This document shows, in pieces, positions 11,302-22,000 of a DNA stretch of 64,000 nucleotides (position 1 is its first letter; the number at the start of each line of letters is the position of its first letter). This stretch comes from Cryptomeria japonica. Its lineage: Eukaryota > Streptophyta > Pinopsida > Cupressales > Cupressaceae. Under the pieces are notes generated by a model that worked only from the letters and a program-made list of their open reading frames with translations, did no database searches and had not been told where the DNA came from. The position numbers and the translations under genes were made by a program. Location of the stretch: positions 769,073,336 through 769,137,335 of the forward strand of contig NC_081408.1 of NCBI RefSeq assembly GCF_030272615.1. Direction: 5' to 3'.

Positions 11302-13197
11302 CTATAAGATTTGCCCAATAATATTCTTTTCCGCTTTCAGGTGTGTTGAGGGACTCATCTCCATGTTCTTCCGTCCTTCTGCCGCCATCTCTCGTTCAAT
11401 GTCGGCCTTCGCCTCCCACAGTCTCTCCTTCTCTGTGCGGGGCTTGGGATACGTTGCCTTCTTCGCCTGCGCGCAAGTGATTGCCAATACTTCTTTGTCT
11501 ATGCCCCTCTTCTCAATATCGAGCAGATTCACCCCCTGTTTAGGACAATGTGTGTCGTCGTGATCACCGGGGCCGCACCATCTACACAAGATCTGGGGGG
11601 TTTTAGTATTCTAGCACTCCCGAGCGAAGTGCCCCAATTGGCTGCAGGCCCGACATTGAATTATTGGCCGCCCCTTGGCGTCATACTGGATACGGCTTCC
11701 ATTATTGTTGTTATTCCTTCCACCGCCGCGTCTGTTATCCCAGTATCCTCCAGATGATGTTGTTGTGTTAGTTTGTTGGCCCATACCCGCTGGTGCGGAT
11801 GTTGTGGCCTGCTCCGTGAACAACACCTGGTTCATTTGCGTACTTTGGGTTTTCATGTTGTATGGGCACTCCTTGGTGGAGTGTCCCATCACTTGGCAAA
11901 TCTTGCAGAATGCCTTCTTCTGGCAAGTACCCTTTGTATGCCCCTCCTCTTTGCACTTAGTGCACCATATGTCCCCTTCGGTCCAACCAGTGCTTCTCAT
12001 TGTTTTGAATTCCCTCCTCATTCGCTCCATGTCTTTCTGGAGCGCTTGCACCCGTTTGCCAGCTTCGTTGTCGCTGCTGCTTTCCTATGAAGAGTTGCTT
12101 TCCTGTGAAGAGTCATCTTCCTTGGACGAGCTATCCTTCTTTTTTTTCTTCGATGTCTTGGTCTCGCTCTCGAGATCCATCGCTCTATTGTATGCATCTT
12201 TGTACGATGTCGGTGGGACAATTTTCATCTTCTTTAGGAGGGAGTGTTTCAGTCCCTCCACAAACCATCTCTTTTTCAACCCATCCGCTGGTTGACTGTC
12301 CATTTTTCCCAACAGTTCCTTCAGCCGCCGACTATAGGTTTGGACATTCTCGTTCTTGTTTTACTTTGTTCCATAGATTTCGGCAACTATTTCGTTGTCA
12401 TCTCTCAGGAGGTGGAACTCTATCCCAAACTCCTTCAGGTCGGGCCATGTGCCAACTTTGGCCTTATCCATATCTGAGTACCAATCTATGGCCACTCCTT
12501 TCAAGGTTGCTGGGAATTGTGTTAACCCATTCGTCTTGATCGGTAACACCGTTTGCTGACCATATAATTTCCCACGTTCGACAATGGCGGACGGGATCTT
12601 CCTTCCCGTTGCCGTTGAACTTTGGTAGTTTCTGTTTACTCGCCATTGATGGGGGTTGTCTCCCCTGAGGTGGTTGTGGCTGTGTTTGAGCCCCTGCGCT
12701 GCTCCCTCCGGCGTCGGTGGTGTGTCCTGCGTGGGTGACTGGTGGTACGGTGTTTTGCCTGTCATGTGTCGCACTTATAGTCGTACAGTTGTCCTCCCCT
12801 TCGTTCTCACCCATGCCCACTCCTGGCTCCCTTTGGTGATCCTCACTTTGTGGTGTAAGGGATAATTTTCTAAATTGATCCCAAGTCTCCTTGACTAGAT
12901 TCCGCCGTAACATTGTTTCCTCCAGAACTCTTCGTGGCTCTGCACCCTACGGTGTTCTGGCGACACGTAGAAATTTCCGTTGGCTTCTGCACCCTCTGTG
13001 ACACCTCCTTGGTTCCCCTCGGGCCACCCTTCGACAGGTCGTCCTTTGGCAAGTTGCCTCAGCCTCCGTCTACGTTCTACTTGCTGCTCCAGAATCAAGG
13101 CCCTCTGCGAGGCCTCCCACTCATCCGTTTCTGCTTTTTTATTTCTATCTTTATTCAATAGGTTGGGCATTAATTGTCGTACATTTCCATAATTCAC
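11302..13197 (-). pseudogene. Frameshifted gag with CCHC zinc knuckles (gypsy-type)
   Basis: Gag is spread over at least five minus-strand frames. The N-terminal part (12895-13197) is charged and coiled-coil-like. The capsid signature KLPKFNGNGKEDPVRHC sits in 12464-12913 and continues in another frame as FPATLKGVAIDWYSDMDKAK (12361-12774). 12085-12312 holds a Lys/Ser-rich linker. 11611-12051 contains three CCHC knuckles (CTKCKEEGHTKGTC, CKICQVMGHSTKEC, CRACSQLGHFAREC), and a fourth Cys/His cluster (CRWCGPGDHDDTHC) opens 11302-11589. Multiple knuckles are unusual but known in gypsy gags. Stops and frameshifts make it a pseudogene. Confidence 0.85.
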
Positions 13198-13703
13198 AAT
13201 ACATAAACCAAAACACGTCTTTATTAATTCATTTCGTTAGATACAACTCGTGTCAATGACACTTTTATTTGAATATAGAAGATTCAAGGTTCAATTCCTT
13301 CCTAGCCTGGCGCCATCCCATTCTGCTTCCTGTCAGTTGCTATCTTCGTACTGTTGAAGGATCTGTTGGCGTTGTTCTTCCTAGGCAATCTCCTCCAGGC
13401 GAGCTTGTTGTGCCAGCGATGCCTGTGCAAGCAACCGGGGAAGATGGTTCATCAACCAATTTACTGTCGGGCTAACCTCCAGCGCTGTCCACACGGTACT
13501 TGGTGGGATTTCCGCCTCCGTGGCCTCTCGTCGGATGTATGTCTCGATGGCTACCTGGAGTAGAATTGAAAATTCCCTCGTCGCAGTGTTTTCTCCGTTG
13601 TAAAGCTCGGTTTGCGCGTCGTCGGCCTCTAGGTTTATCTCACCAACGGGTAGGCCCATCGTGTCCTTGTGCCATCCGCGTCTTCCATTCTCGAGTACGT
13701 CTA

Positions 13704-13716
13704 GGCAATGGCGCCA
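13704..13716 (-). other. Primer-binding site of the gypsy-like element
   Basis: On the minus strand, two bases after the 5' LTR end (CA at 13719-13720), the sequence reads TGGCGCCATTGCC. This is a typical plant gypsy PBS beginning with TGG, complementary to a tRNA 3' CCA. The exact tRNA was not determined. Confidence 0.75.
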
Positions 13717-13718
13717 AA

Positions 13719-14028
13719 TGTTTGCCACATACGGGTAAACCTTAATTGCAAAAAGTAAATGCACAAAACATACTTAACAGATATTAAATAACCAGTTTCT
13801 GTATTAATTCAACAGTCCATGTACATCAAGTGCTTATAACATTACATCAGACATGACTATCATGATGATACTTCGAAGGAAAGGTATGCAATATATAATA
13901 CCCGAAGGGGTGCGACCAACCGTCGCGTCCAACTTCCCTTCGGAACGACTAACTAACTGACCGCCGTAACTCATTATTACCGACGACACATAAACGAAAA
14001 CATGACATAATGATTATTCCCGACAACA
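13719..14028 (-). repeat. 5' LTR of the minus-strand gypsy-like element
   Basis: It is the same length as and collinear with 7996-8305, lies next to the PBS and is followed outward by TSD CTCAT. Confidence 0.9.
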
Positions 14029-15383
14029 CTCATCATTTGATCATAAACCAATACAACTGATTCACCAAGCTCCATCGGTTAGGGTTTGGCACATCAACAG
14101 GTGGGGTTTACCAGTTGATCTCACTTCTTCTCTAGTAATACTGGTTTCCTTCACAAGCTCACTTACTGGTTGCAAAACAACATTATTACAACATCATTAC
14201 CGGTTACAATTCACATCAATGACAACATAATAGTTCATCAATGCAATCTTCATGCAAATGCCAACAGGTATCACCTCAGACTTTCACCAAAAATGATCGC
14301 TTTGTTGCATCAAGAATAGCGCCATCCTCAATATGGAATTTGGAAGCCAAGCTGAAAAGATAATTGCAAAATCGATGGGTAATGGCAGACCTGGTTCGAT
14401 TTTGTCTTCAGTCCATACGTGGCCGATCATACCCCTATTCACCTTCAATTCATCCAAAGGGAAATCGCCTTGGTCTTATAATCAAATCGCTGACCTCCAA
14501 TTTGCCCTTTATAGCTCCTATGAGATGATTTGGGCAAAATTGTGAAAATATGGCTGCCTGATATGGATTCTGAGAAAACTCTGATTGGAAGTTGATTCAC
14601 TTCCAAATTGCCCCTAAATGAATCGCCTGTCCTTGCTGATCAAATCGCCTAACTCAAATGATGAGTTTGAAGCCTCTTGTCAAGTAATGAATAAAATCGA
14701 AGGGTGTAGCAGTTTGATAGACTTCAGACCTGCAAAGGTAAATCTGCTAGCCGTGGTCTCCCCATAATCTGTCTGAACAATTAGGCCTCTCTCCCTTGAA
14801 TGTTATTGATTAGCTATGAAAGCCAATACCGCCATCTCTATAAATTCTTCAAGATAAATGCCATGGCAGCAACAAATCCTCAATAAGCTCTGATTGGAAG
14901 ACTGATATGTCTCCCACCCCTAATGCAACCCCTCGGAAGGTATTCCACTTCCTCAATTATGCCTATCACCGAGAGTTTTCGTTCCCTAATGATACTCTGC
15001 AGATAACCTTCTGGCTCCACAAGACAATCATACAAGAGAAGATGCAAACAACTGATGATCCACAATGAATTACTCTCCTTTTATTTCAATCCTACCCAAT
15101 CATTACATTCCTTCTAGAAGATCACTTTATGAGGGTAGGTACATTTTATTGTTATTATTAATTACAGATTATTTTAATTTGCACTTTATAAAATGATATT
15201 ATATTAAAATCAAAGTGCACGTGCCTTGGAATATGTGTAATCTCTTTATTACTCCTTTTAACCAATAAAACATGAGATGTGAAGCCTCAACTTACTGCAA
15301 CTTGACCCCCAAAACACTCCTCTTGGCCTACGAGGGTCGGATGACAGGCCAATCCCAAGAAATACTGAAGACTAGTGTGAAGG

Positions 15384-16701
15384 TGTAATGTCCCCAGCTA
15401 AGTTTAGGTCTGTTTTAACCATAATTAATCCATTTGAATATATTTATGACTCAAAATAAATATATTAGGAGACAATTCCACCTTGACATGGATCAAATCA
15501 GTGATAACATAAACTTCTTTCAAATATTGAATTGATAATCCAACTTGATTTATAATCTCGGCTTTACTTGTTCTTTCAAATTACTATTTCCATGTATATA
15601 TATATATATAATCTTGTTGATATTACATCTATTATCCTTACTCTAATTTATTTCCATATTTATTAATTATTGGTTATATGAATTATTATATATTATTGCA
15701 GAACAGTTTCTAAAAGATATTATAATAATTATAATGATTATATTAATATCTATTATTATATCACTATCTATATTTATAACCATTATATTAATATCCATAT
15801 TTATATTATTAATTAAATTCTGCATACGATCATTATTGGGCTTCAAATCTTAATCATCATAATGAGCACATCACCGTGCATACTACCAGGAAAAAGGATA
15901 CTGCCTGTCACTTAATAACAGTTATGTTCTGAGCTGTTCGATTCCCTTCAAGCTCTTCCCGACTGGAGTAAAGGAACAATATCTAATATCCTCCTTAATT
16001 CTGAAAACTGTATTCTCACATGTGTATTCCTCTTTTGACAATCTTCTACTTAATGAGTCTGCTGATAATCTTCTTATATTCATGTAAGAGTCTGATATAA
16101 TTCTCTTCTCAGCATATACTCTCTTTTCTGAATTTTTTTCTCAGCGTTTTTTCCTCCACCCCCTTAAATGAATTTAATTCATTTATACACCTTTTCATAT
16201 GTTGAAGAAGACGCACCTCTTGAATAAGAGACATCTCTACGTAAGAGTCACCATGCTTTTCAACGTAACCAATTAGTTATCGGGCTCCCAAACTATTTAT
16301 TAATCTCACCTTTATAAGATTACATGGCATCCCTCTTTTTCTTTTAACAAATCACACTTCATAAGATGTCTAATATAGACTCATTGTCTTCTGAATTATA
16401 GTTTAGAATTTGGATGTAATTAACATGATAATTATAATTTACGCCCACATATCATATCATTTTAAAAAAGACTTGTATTATATAGTATGAAATTATTAGC
16501 AAGTTGTAAGTGATGACACCAATCAAAGTATTAAAGTGTGTTTCTCCATTCAGTAGGAATCTAAAATATTATAGATATTAATGTATTGGTCATACTGTGA
16601 TTCTGTATATATTATGGCAATTGACTATATTGGATTGGTAAAAATGTCACTAGAAGGAGAAATAAATAATAATTAGGATAGAATCATTGGCACTTATGTT
16701 T

Positions 16702-16738
<37 letters not shown>

Positions 16739-17262
16739 GTACGAAATCGGCAATATTGGTGATAACCAAAATCATTGTCTTCATTAAATGTAAATTATGT
16801 TTATGATCTATAATAGACGATTATAATGTAGTATTAATTTATATTTCAGAATATTATTAGTAATAAATATTAATTAAATAATGATATTTAATAAATTAAT
16901 AAATTTCAAATAATCATTCGTTGGTAAATAATAATTTCTTTATTTACAATATATATATGATCAAGGGGGCAACATGACAATCTTATTATAATATTAATAT
17001 TATTTTTATATTAATGAATGATTAATATTACTATTAATATTATTAATTACATAATGAATGATAATTTATTATTATGATGAAGAATCACAAAATCTATTAT
17101 TGATTACATCACCAGGATGTGGGGTTATGACAACCCTCTCACTTTAGAGGAAAATTGTGAAGTCTCATAAATGAGACGATTTTCCCATATTATTAAATGT
17201 TTAATTAATAAATGTTTAATTATCGTATACAATAATCTAATGTCCAAAGAGGGGTTATGACA
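15384..17262 (+). mobile_element. Solo LTR (TGTAATGTCCCC family), TSD GAAGG
   Basis: It starts TGTAATGTCCCCAGC and ends GAGGGGTTATGACA. GAAGG lies at 15379-15383 and 17263-17267. It inserted only 15 bp before the 3' end of the older LTR ending at 17,277. It is very AT-rich, contains (TA)n at 16708-16733, and has no coding sequence. Confidence 0.8.
16708..16733. repeat. (TA)n microsatellite
   Basis: About 13 uninterrupted TA units. Confidence 0.95.
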
Positions 17263-17316
17263 GAAGGGGACATAACATATCTTGTATTAACACATGGCAA
17301 ATGTGCTCTCCCCACA

Positions 17317-17641
17317 TTGTGCAAATGGAAACCTCATATGCACTCATGAGGGAGATTTGTACATGCACCTATTGCATATGCGCTTTATCAAACTTGTGTA
17401 ATACCCCTGTCCATGTGTGCCCAACATCATGCATTGTGTTGTGCTAATCAACCTCCCATATGCTCCCATCTCTAAATTTGTGCAAGGCTGCCTATTAAAC
17501 CTGCCCAAGGTCTGTTTGTGCATACATATGCCTATGCGCTCAATATACACTTCCAAATTGTGCAAACAAGGATCTCAAACCCACTCACCTCCTTTTTGTG
17601 CATGCATACTTGTCGAATGCTCCCATCTCTAAAGTTGTGTA
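17317..17641 (+). repeat. TTGTGCA motif array, about 39-bp period, right half
   Basis: TTGTGCA or near variants start at 17317, 17356, 17394, 17439, 17478, 17516, 17558, 17596 and 17635, giving intervals of 38-45 bp. CATATG/CATGCAC motifs and C-rich spacers lie between them. This is the continuation of the array cut at 6230. Confidence 0.75.
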
Positions 17642-17722
17642 GAGTCTGCAGACAACCCTCTTACTCCTGCCTTAGGCAAAAAAATTTGCAAGACAACATC
17701 TAGAATACACTTAGGTTGGTGA

Positions 17723-18100
17723 TGTTAGAAGTACGCTTGTTACACCAAAAGATCGACCTATTATTGCACGATACAACCACTAGACTTATAGACTCTACAT
17801 GAGGCAGTTAAGACATGTCACAAACCTGAGCGCTACGTTGCACAACACAAGGAGACCAAGGGCACACACCTTGCAACAATCCCCCTCCCCCCCAACGCAA
17901 GCAAAGGGGTTTGAACCTGTGACCCAGGCTCTGATACCACTTGTTAGAAGTACAGTTGTCGTTGCACCAAAAGATCGACCTGTTAATGCATGATACAACA
18001 ACTAGACTTATAGAATCCATAGTAGGTGGTTAAGCTATGTCATAAACCCGAGCGCTGCACTACACAGCAGAAGGAGACCAAAGGCACACAACTTGCAACA
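17723..18100 (-). mobile_element. TRIM (miniature LTR retrotransposon), 378 bp, minus strand
   Basis: Two direct repeats, 17723-17878 (156 bp) and 17942-18100 (159 bp), both run TGTTAGAAGTAC...TTGCAACA. The 63 bp between them hold, on the minus strand, TGGTATCAGAGCC two bases after the LTR (a PBS for initiator Met tRNA) and a G-rich PPT (complement of the C-run near 17880-17892). The flanks are GGTGA and GGTGC, a target duplication with one change. There is no coding capacity. Within the short internal region, GGTTCAAACC resembles a Pol III B box, which may be chance. Confidence 0.85.
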
Positions 18101-19089
18101 GGTGCAACAGTAGGTCTTAATCCCGCCCACATGCATTCTTGTGCAAGCACATGTCTAAAATGCATTGAGCATCTTTTTATGAATGCACAAGGACCAAATG
18201 CGCTCCTAATTGTGCACAAGGGTGTCTTGAACCCACTCAGGTAGTGCACTTAGCCCTCTGAAATCCACTCAGAAATCAGGATGAAAATCAGTCCTAAAAG
18301 GCTTAAAGTCAGACCTAAAGGAAATATGTCCTCAAGCATATCAAAGTCAGATCAAACATGAGCATTCAAACCTAATAATCAAGAAATGCAGACCTAATTC
18401 GTGCTAGATGTAGGCAAATCAGACCTGCAAACATCAAAATCGCATGTAAAAAATATGGAATCAGAATTAAAATCCTAAATGTAGATGTAGGGACGTGAAG
18501 GGCTCCAATTTATTTTACTCGAATGAATTCAACGAGAATAATAGATTTCTAGAGTAAATGATCTTATTTGCTTAGGCTTATTTAACTTCACAAGAAATTT
18601 CAAAAGATATAAGGTGAAGAATGAAACTACTTCTATATTTCAATTCCATGATTAAATGAACCCTGAAAAGACTAAATAGAAGAGAAGACAAATTTCGCAA
18701 ACAATCAAAACAAAATTCCCAATTATCTTAAAAATTTTGCAATCTTTTGAAGTAAATTGCTATTAACAGATGAATATTCACAACACACCAAAATTTGCCT
18801 ACATAGTGCTATGCATTCACTTGCCAACAACAATGTATACAGCCTAATATATTCAGTTATATGACTCACAATCTCTTCAATTCAGCGATTTGCAAAGGAA
18901 ACACAAATAAAAAATCTGATCTCGATGAGAAATCAAGAAAATAGAACTTTAGAAAGCATAACTTTTCTGAGCTCTACTAGTTCTACAATTTTTTATTTGA
19001 TAAAATCGTAGCAAAATCTTCCTTTTATAGGAACGGATTGGAATAAGACAAAATATGCCAGCTAGCAAGTATAAAACAAAATTATGAAA
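18101..19089. other. Non-genic stretch; tail of host array, then AT-rich DNA
   Basis: 18,120-18,250 continues the TTGTGCA-type motifs. 18,270-18,440 carries repeated CAGACCTAA-like motifs. 18,490-19,080 is AT-rich with no recognised feature. Confidence 0.5.
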
Positions 19090-22000
19090 AGTCAACTTTG
19101 ACTACTTGCTCACGAACATCAGCACTTCGCTTATCTTCTGGCTTCCTCTTTTTCATGTACCAGGGGTTCATCGGACCTTTGTTCCCGCATCAAATATCCT
19201 TCAAAAGCAACTACAACTTGGACAATTTCGTCCTTAATGCATCCTTCCACTATAGAACAATTTAACTTATGGGCTTTGCACTGGTATTGAGTCTTAGCGA
19301 TTTCTTATCTCTTGAACTAGTGAAGTTTTCATAATCTCTAGTTGTGGATTGCATTTGAACCAAATCCCTTAGAATTTGCAGATTGTTGTACTTTTTTGGA
19401 TTTGAAATTCGTTGCTCTCAAGTCTTCTCAAACTCCGTCAATAGCCCTGCATCATTACTCTGCATGGTGTCTTCAAACAACTGCTCCATTAGAATCCCAA
19501 TGAGTACTTTATCTTTCTCTTAGGACTCAGTTACATCTCCCATCTTATTCTTCAATTTATTCCTACATTCATTTAGCCGGTTGAGTTGCCATTCTTCTAG
19601 TATCCTCCATGATTCAATTTCTTCAACCTATTTTTCTGTCAATATTCCTTTATCTATCAAGGTATTTGCAGGCATTTTCTCTATTTCATTTATCCTTATC
19701 AATTATGTTTCTTCCCTTTCCAACAATTCACCACTTCTCCACTGCAGCTTACTTATTTCATCCAATAGTTGCACCAAGACCAAATATCGAGTTATTGCCT
19801 TATGCCATTTGAATCAACACTTCCTGCACCCATTTGTCCATGATATCCGCTTTATGCTTCAAAATAGTCACAAAGTCTGCTTCTTTTGACAATAACATTG
19901 GATGCAGAGGTATCACTTGCGAGTCAAACCCAGGTTGTATAACTCATCTGATTAACTGAACCAACTGCTCAAATTGTCTCTTTTGTTCTTTTAGCTTCTT
20001 TTGATCCCTGCAGAGTCTATCTTCCATCAGTGCTACTCCCTCTTTGGTGATTCTTGCACCATCAAATCTAGAGGGTTTTCCCAAGCTTATGGTTGTAACC
20101 TTATAGTCTTCATCGGTGACATCTTGTTGGTCTTTATCTGTTATTGGCTCCGTGATATGCAGTTGACTCCGTTCCGCATTGAGCCGAGTAGCATACTTGA
20201 TCTTAGGCTTCCTTCCTTTCTTTACAATGAGAGCATTTGCTAGCAAGCTATTAAATCTAATAGTACCAATTCAATCTTATCCTTGGGCTTCATTTGTTTT
20301 TGTAACCATTCAAATACTTGACTTGAAATATACTCTGTTACTTGCTTATCATTTTGTGGAGTATCCCTTCTTCTCTTTCATGCTTTTCTTGTCCTACCTC
20401 AACTTCATGACTAGTAGTTACTTTCGAGTCTTGAATTTCACTCTTAGTTCTTTCAAGCTCCTTCTCCTTTGTAGGAGACTACACTTCTTGTCCCTTTTCA
20501 TGACCTAAAGTTTCTTCCATCCTTTCGATCTCTTCATTTCTTGTTGTTACCATTGAGATATTTTCTTGTTGCACAACTGCTTCATCTTTCCCCTTCTTTG
20601 TATCTCCGTGTTGTTCTTCTTCATGATTCTTTGCTTGCGTGTTAAGCTCTTTTTCTATGCTTGTGTTATGTATTTCATCTACAAGAGTTTGACTTCCACC
20701 CCATATCTATTTTTCAACTCTAGTTATGGACACCTCCATGTCCACCAACACCTCTGTTTCATCTAATTCTAAAGATTCTCCTTCCTCTGTGTCCATAAAC
20801 CCTCCTTGTTCTACAACTATGAAATCACTTAGTGCGATTTTCACTACGTTCTCTTTTTGAACCATTGGTTTTTCCTTCTGCATTGTGACCTGCGGAGCTT
20901 TTCCCTTTTCTAACTTTGTTTGCATTGTCGTTATCTCTTCTGGGACTAAGAACTTTGTGAATACTTGGTTCAGATCTTGAAGCATTTGTATCTTGCTAGG
21001 ATCACGATCTGGATTGTTCTTCGACACTACTCCCATTATTTCATTTATTACATTACTTACCGATGGAGGAGAAGCAAACAAATGTGTCGCAATTTGTGAA
21101 ATGGCTATGGGTATGGCTCTAAGTACTTGTGTTGACTGTGTGAACACTTGTGGATACCTTGGCTGTCCTAAAGTAGAAGCCTCTACATTCTTGCTCATTT
21201 GATATTGAGGCTCTACAATCTTATTCCTTGCTATCTGATTTAGATCTTGATCAGTCGTAATAACTTCTACCCTTGAAATCATCATAAACTTCATCCTCCT
21301 TTTCTTTTCTTTTCCTCTTCCTTGTAGTTGTGATTTTCTACTCCTTATTTCTGAGATCAGCCTTGTATTCCTCTATCCATCTCTAGGTAGCTCTCAAAAT
21401 AGACTATTTTACCACGTCCAAAGATAATGTAATATCCCTTGGCTAATCTGACCCTGTTTCGCTTATTTGAACCCCAAGGAATATTGTCAAACACTTGGCA
21501 TACAATGTTTGAAGCCGTTGTAGTGAATTCTTTATTTGTCTTCTTTGGTTTGTAGGCTGCAAATGAAGTTATGGAAATCTTCTAACAATGCAAAGTTGTC
21601 ATAGAAATGATATACTAGCTATTTTAGACCTTTACACACACATGGAATGACTGAAATTAACTAGTACAGCTAGTAGACATTAAGACAAACACTTGTCATG
21701 CATCCCAAAGTACACCTACAGCCATTAGGCATTTAAGCAAACAGTTGGCATGAAAGCTAAGTGGCTGATCAATGTTGAATGTTACCATGAATGTGGAATA
21801 TGCAAATTATATCTCCATGAAACATATGCAACCTCCAAGTATTTTATGATATAATCATAATAGAAAATGATGCAATGAAGTAATGATTTTCTAATACAAT
21901 GACCATAGATAGAAAACCTGGAATTTCAATGGCTGCCTTGATATATTGGTTTGATTCTCCTCATATGCAAATCCCTTGTCAAATATATATAGCTGTTCAA

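Larger units (their letters stand above)
7996..14028 (-). mobile_element. Ty3/gypsy-like retrotransposon, minus strand, internally deleted; TSD CTCAT
   Basis: Two 310-bp LTRs (7996-8305 and 13719-14028; TGTTTGCC...CAACA) flank the element. CTCAT is duplicated at 7991-7995 and 14029-14033. Reading the minus strand, the order is 5' LTR, PBS, frameshifted gag with three CCHC knuckles, protease, a scrap of integrase, a long non-coding tail with palindromic arrays, a G-rich PPT (complement of 8309-8315) and the 3' LTR. Reverse transcriptase, RNase H and most of integrase are absent, so it could move only with help from a relative. The LTRs differ at roughly 5% of sites by eye. Confidence 0.9.
6826..14266 (+). 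mobile_element. Solo LTR of another family, TSD GGTAT, split by a gypsy-like element
   Basis: It starts TGATGGTATGATG and ends AATGCCAACA, with GGTAT at 6821-6825 and 14267-14271. After removal of the nested element, about 1.4 kb remains with TG...CA ends and no PBS or coding region, which fits a solo LTR. Notable contents are an 8-G run in ACTGAGAGGGGGGGGTG near 6868 and repeated CCTGTTAG and CCGGTTAAGGGATT motifs between 7300 and 7510. Confidence 0.75.
6231..17277 (+). mobile_element. Solo LTR (TGTAATG family), TSD TATCT, split by two later insertions
   Basis: It begins TGAAATATCCCCTGTCC and ends AAGGGGACATAACA, divergent forms of the shared family ends. TATCT occurs at 6226-6230 and again at 17278-17282. 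Removing the nested element 6826-14266 and the nested LTR 15384-17262, each with its TSD, leaves about 1,717 bp, comparable with the other solo LTRs of the family. The segment 15,290-15,360 (CCTACGAGGGTCGGATGACAG) matches 22,820-22,850 in a sister LTR, supporting the assignment. Nothing coding is present in its own segments (6231-6825, 14272-15383). Confidence 0.8.
5347..18490 (+). mobile_element. Degraded host element (5' end plus TTGTGCA array), split by nested insertions
   Basis: The left end (TGTGTAATGTTTTCACACATC, then CCATTGAAAATGGGGACCC) matches the first 50 bp of the insertion at 26,512, so both probably begin with related LTR 5' ends. It is followed by a TGTCAA-rich array and then a long array of TTGTGCA motifs. 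That array stops at the TATCT target site at 6230 and resumes directly after the same TATCT at 17,282. Removing the nested LTR therefore restores one continuous host sequence. No coding region was found, and the right boundary near 18,490 is a guess. Confidence 0.45.

Noticed and set aside
17809-18020. Minus-strand ORFs of 68-70 residues in the TRIM
   Set aside because: They run across LTR, PBS and PPT of a non-coding element.
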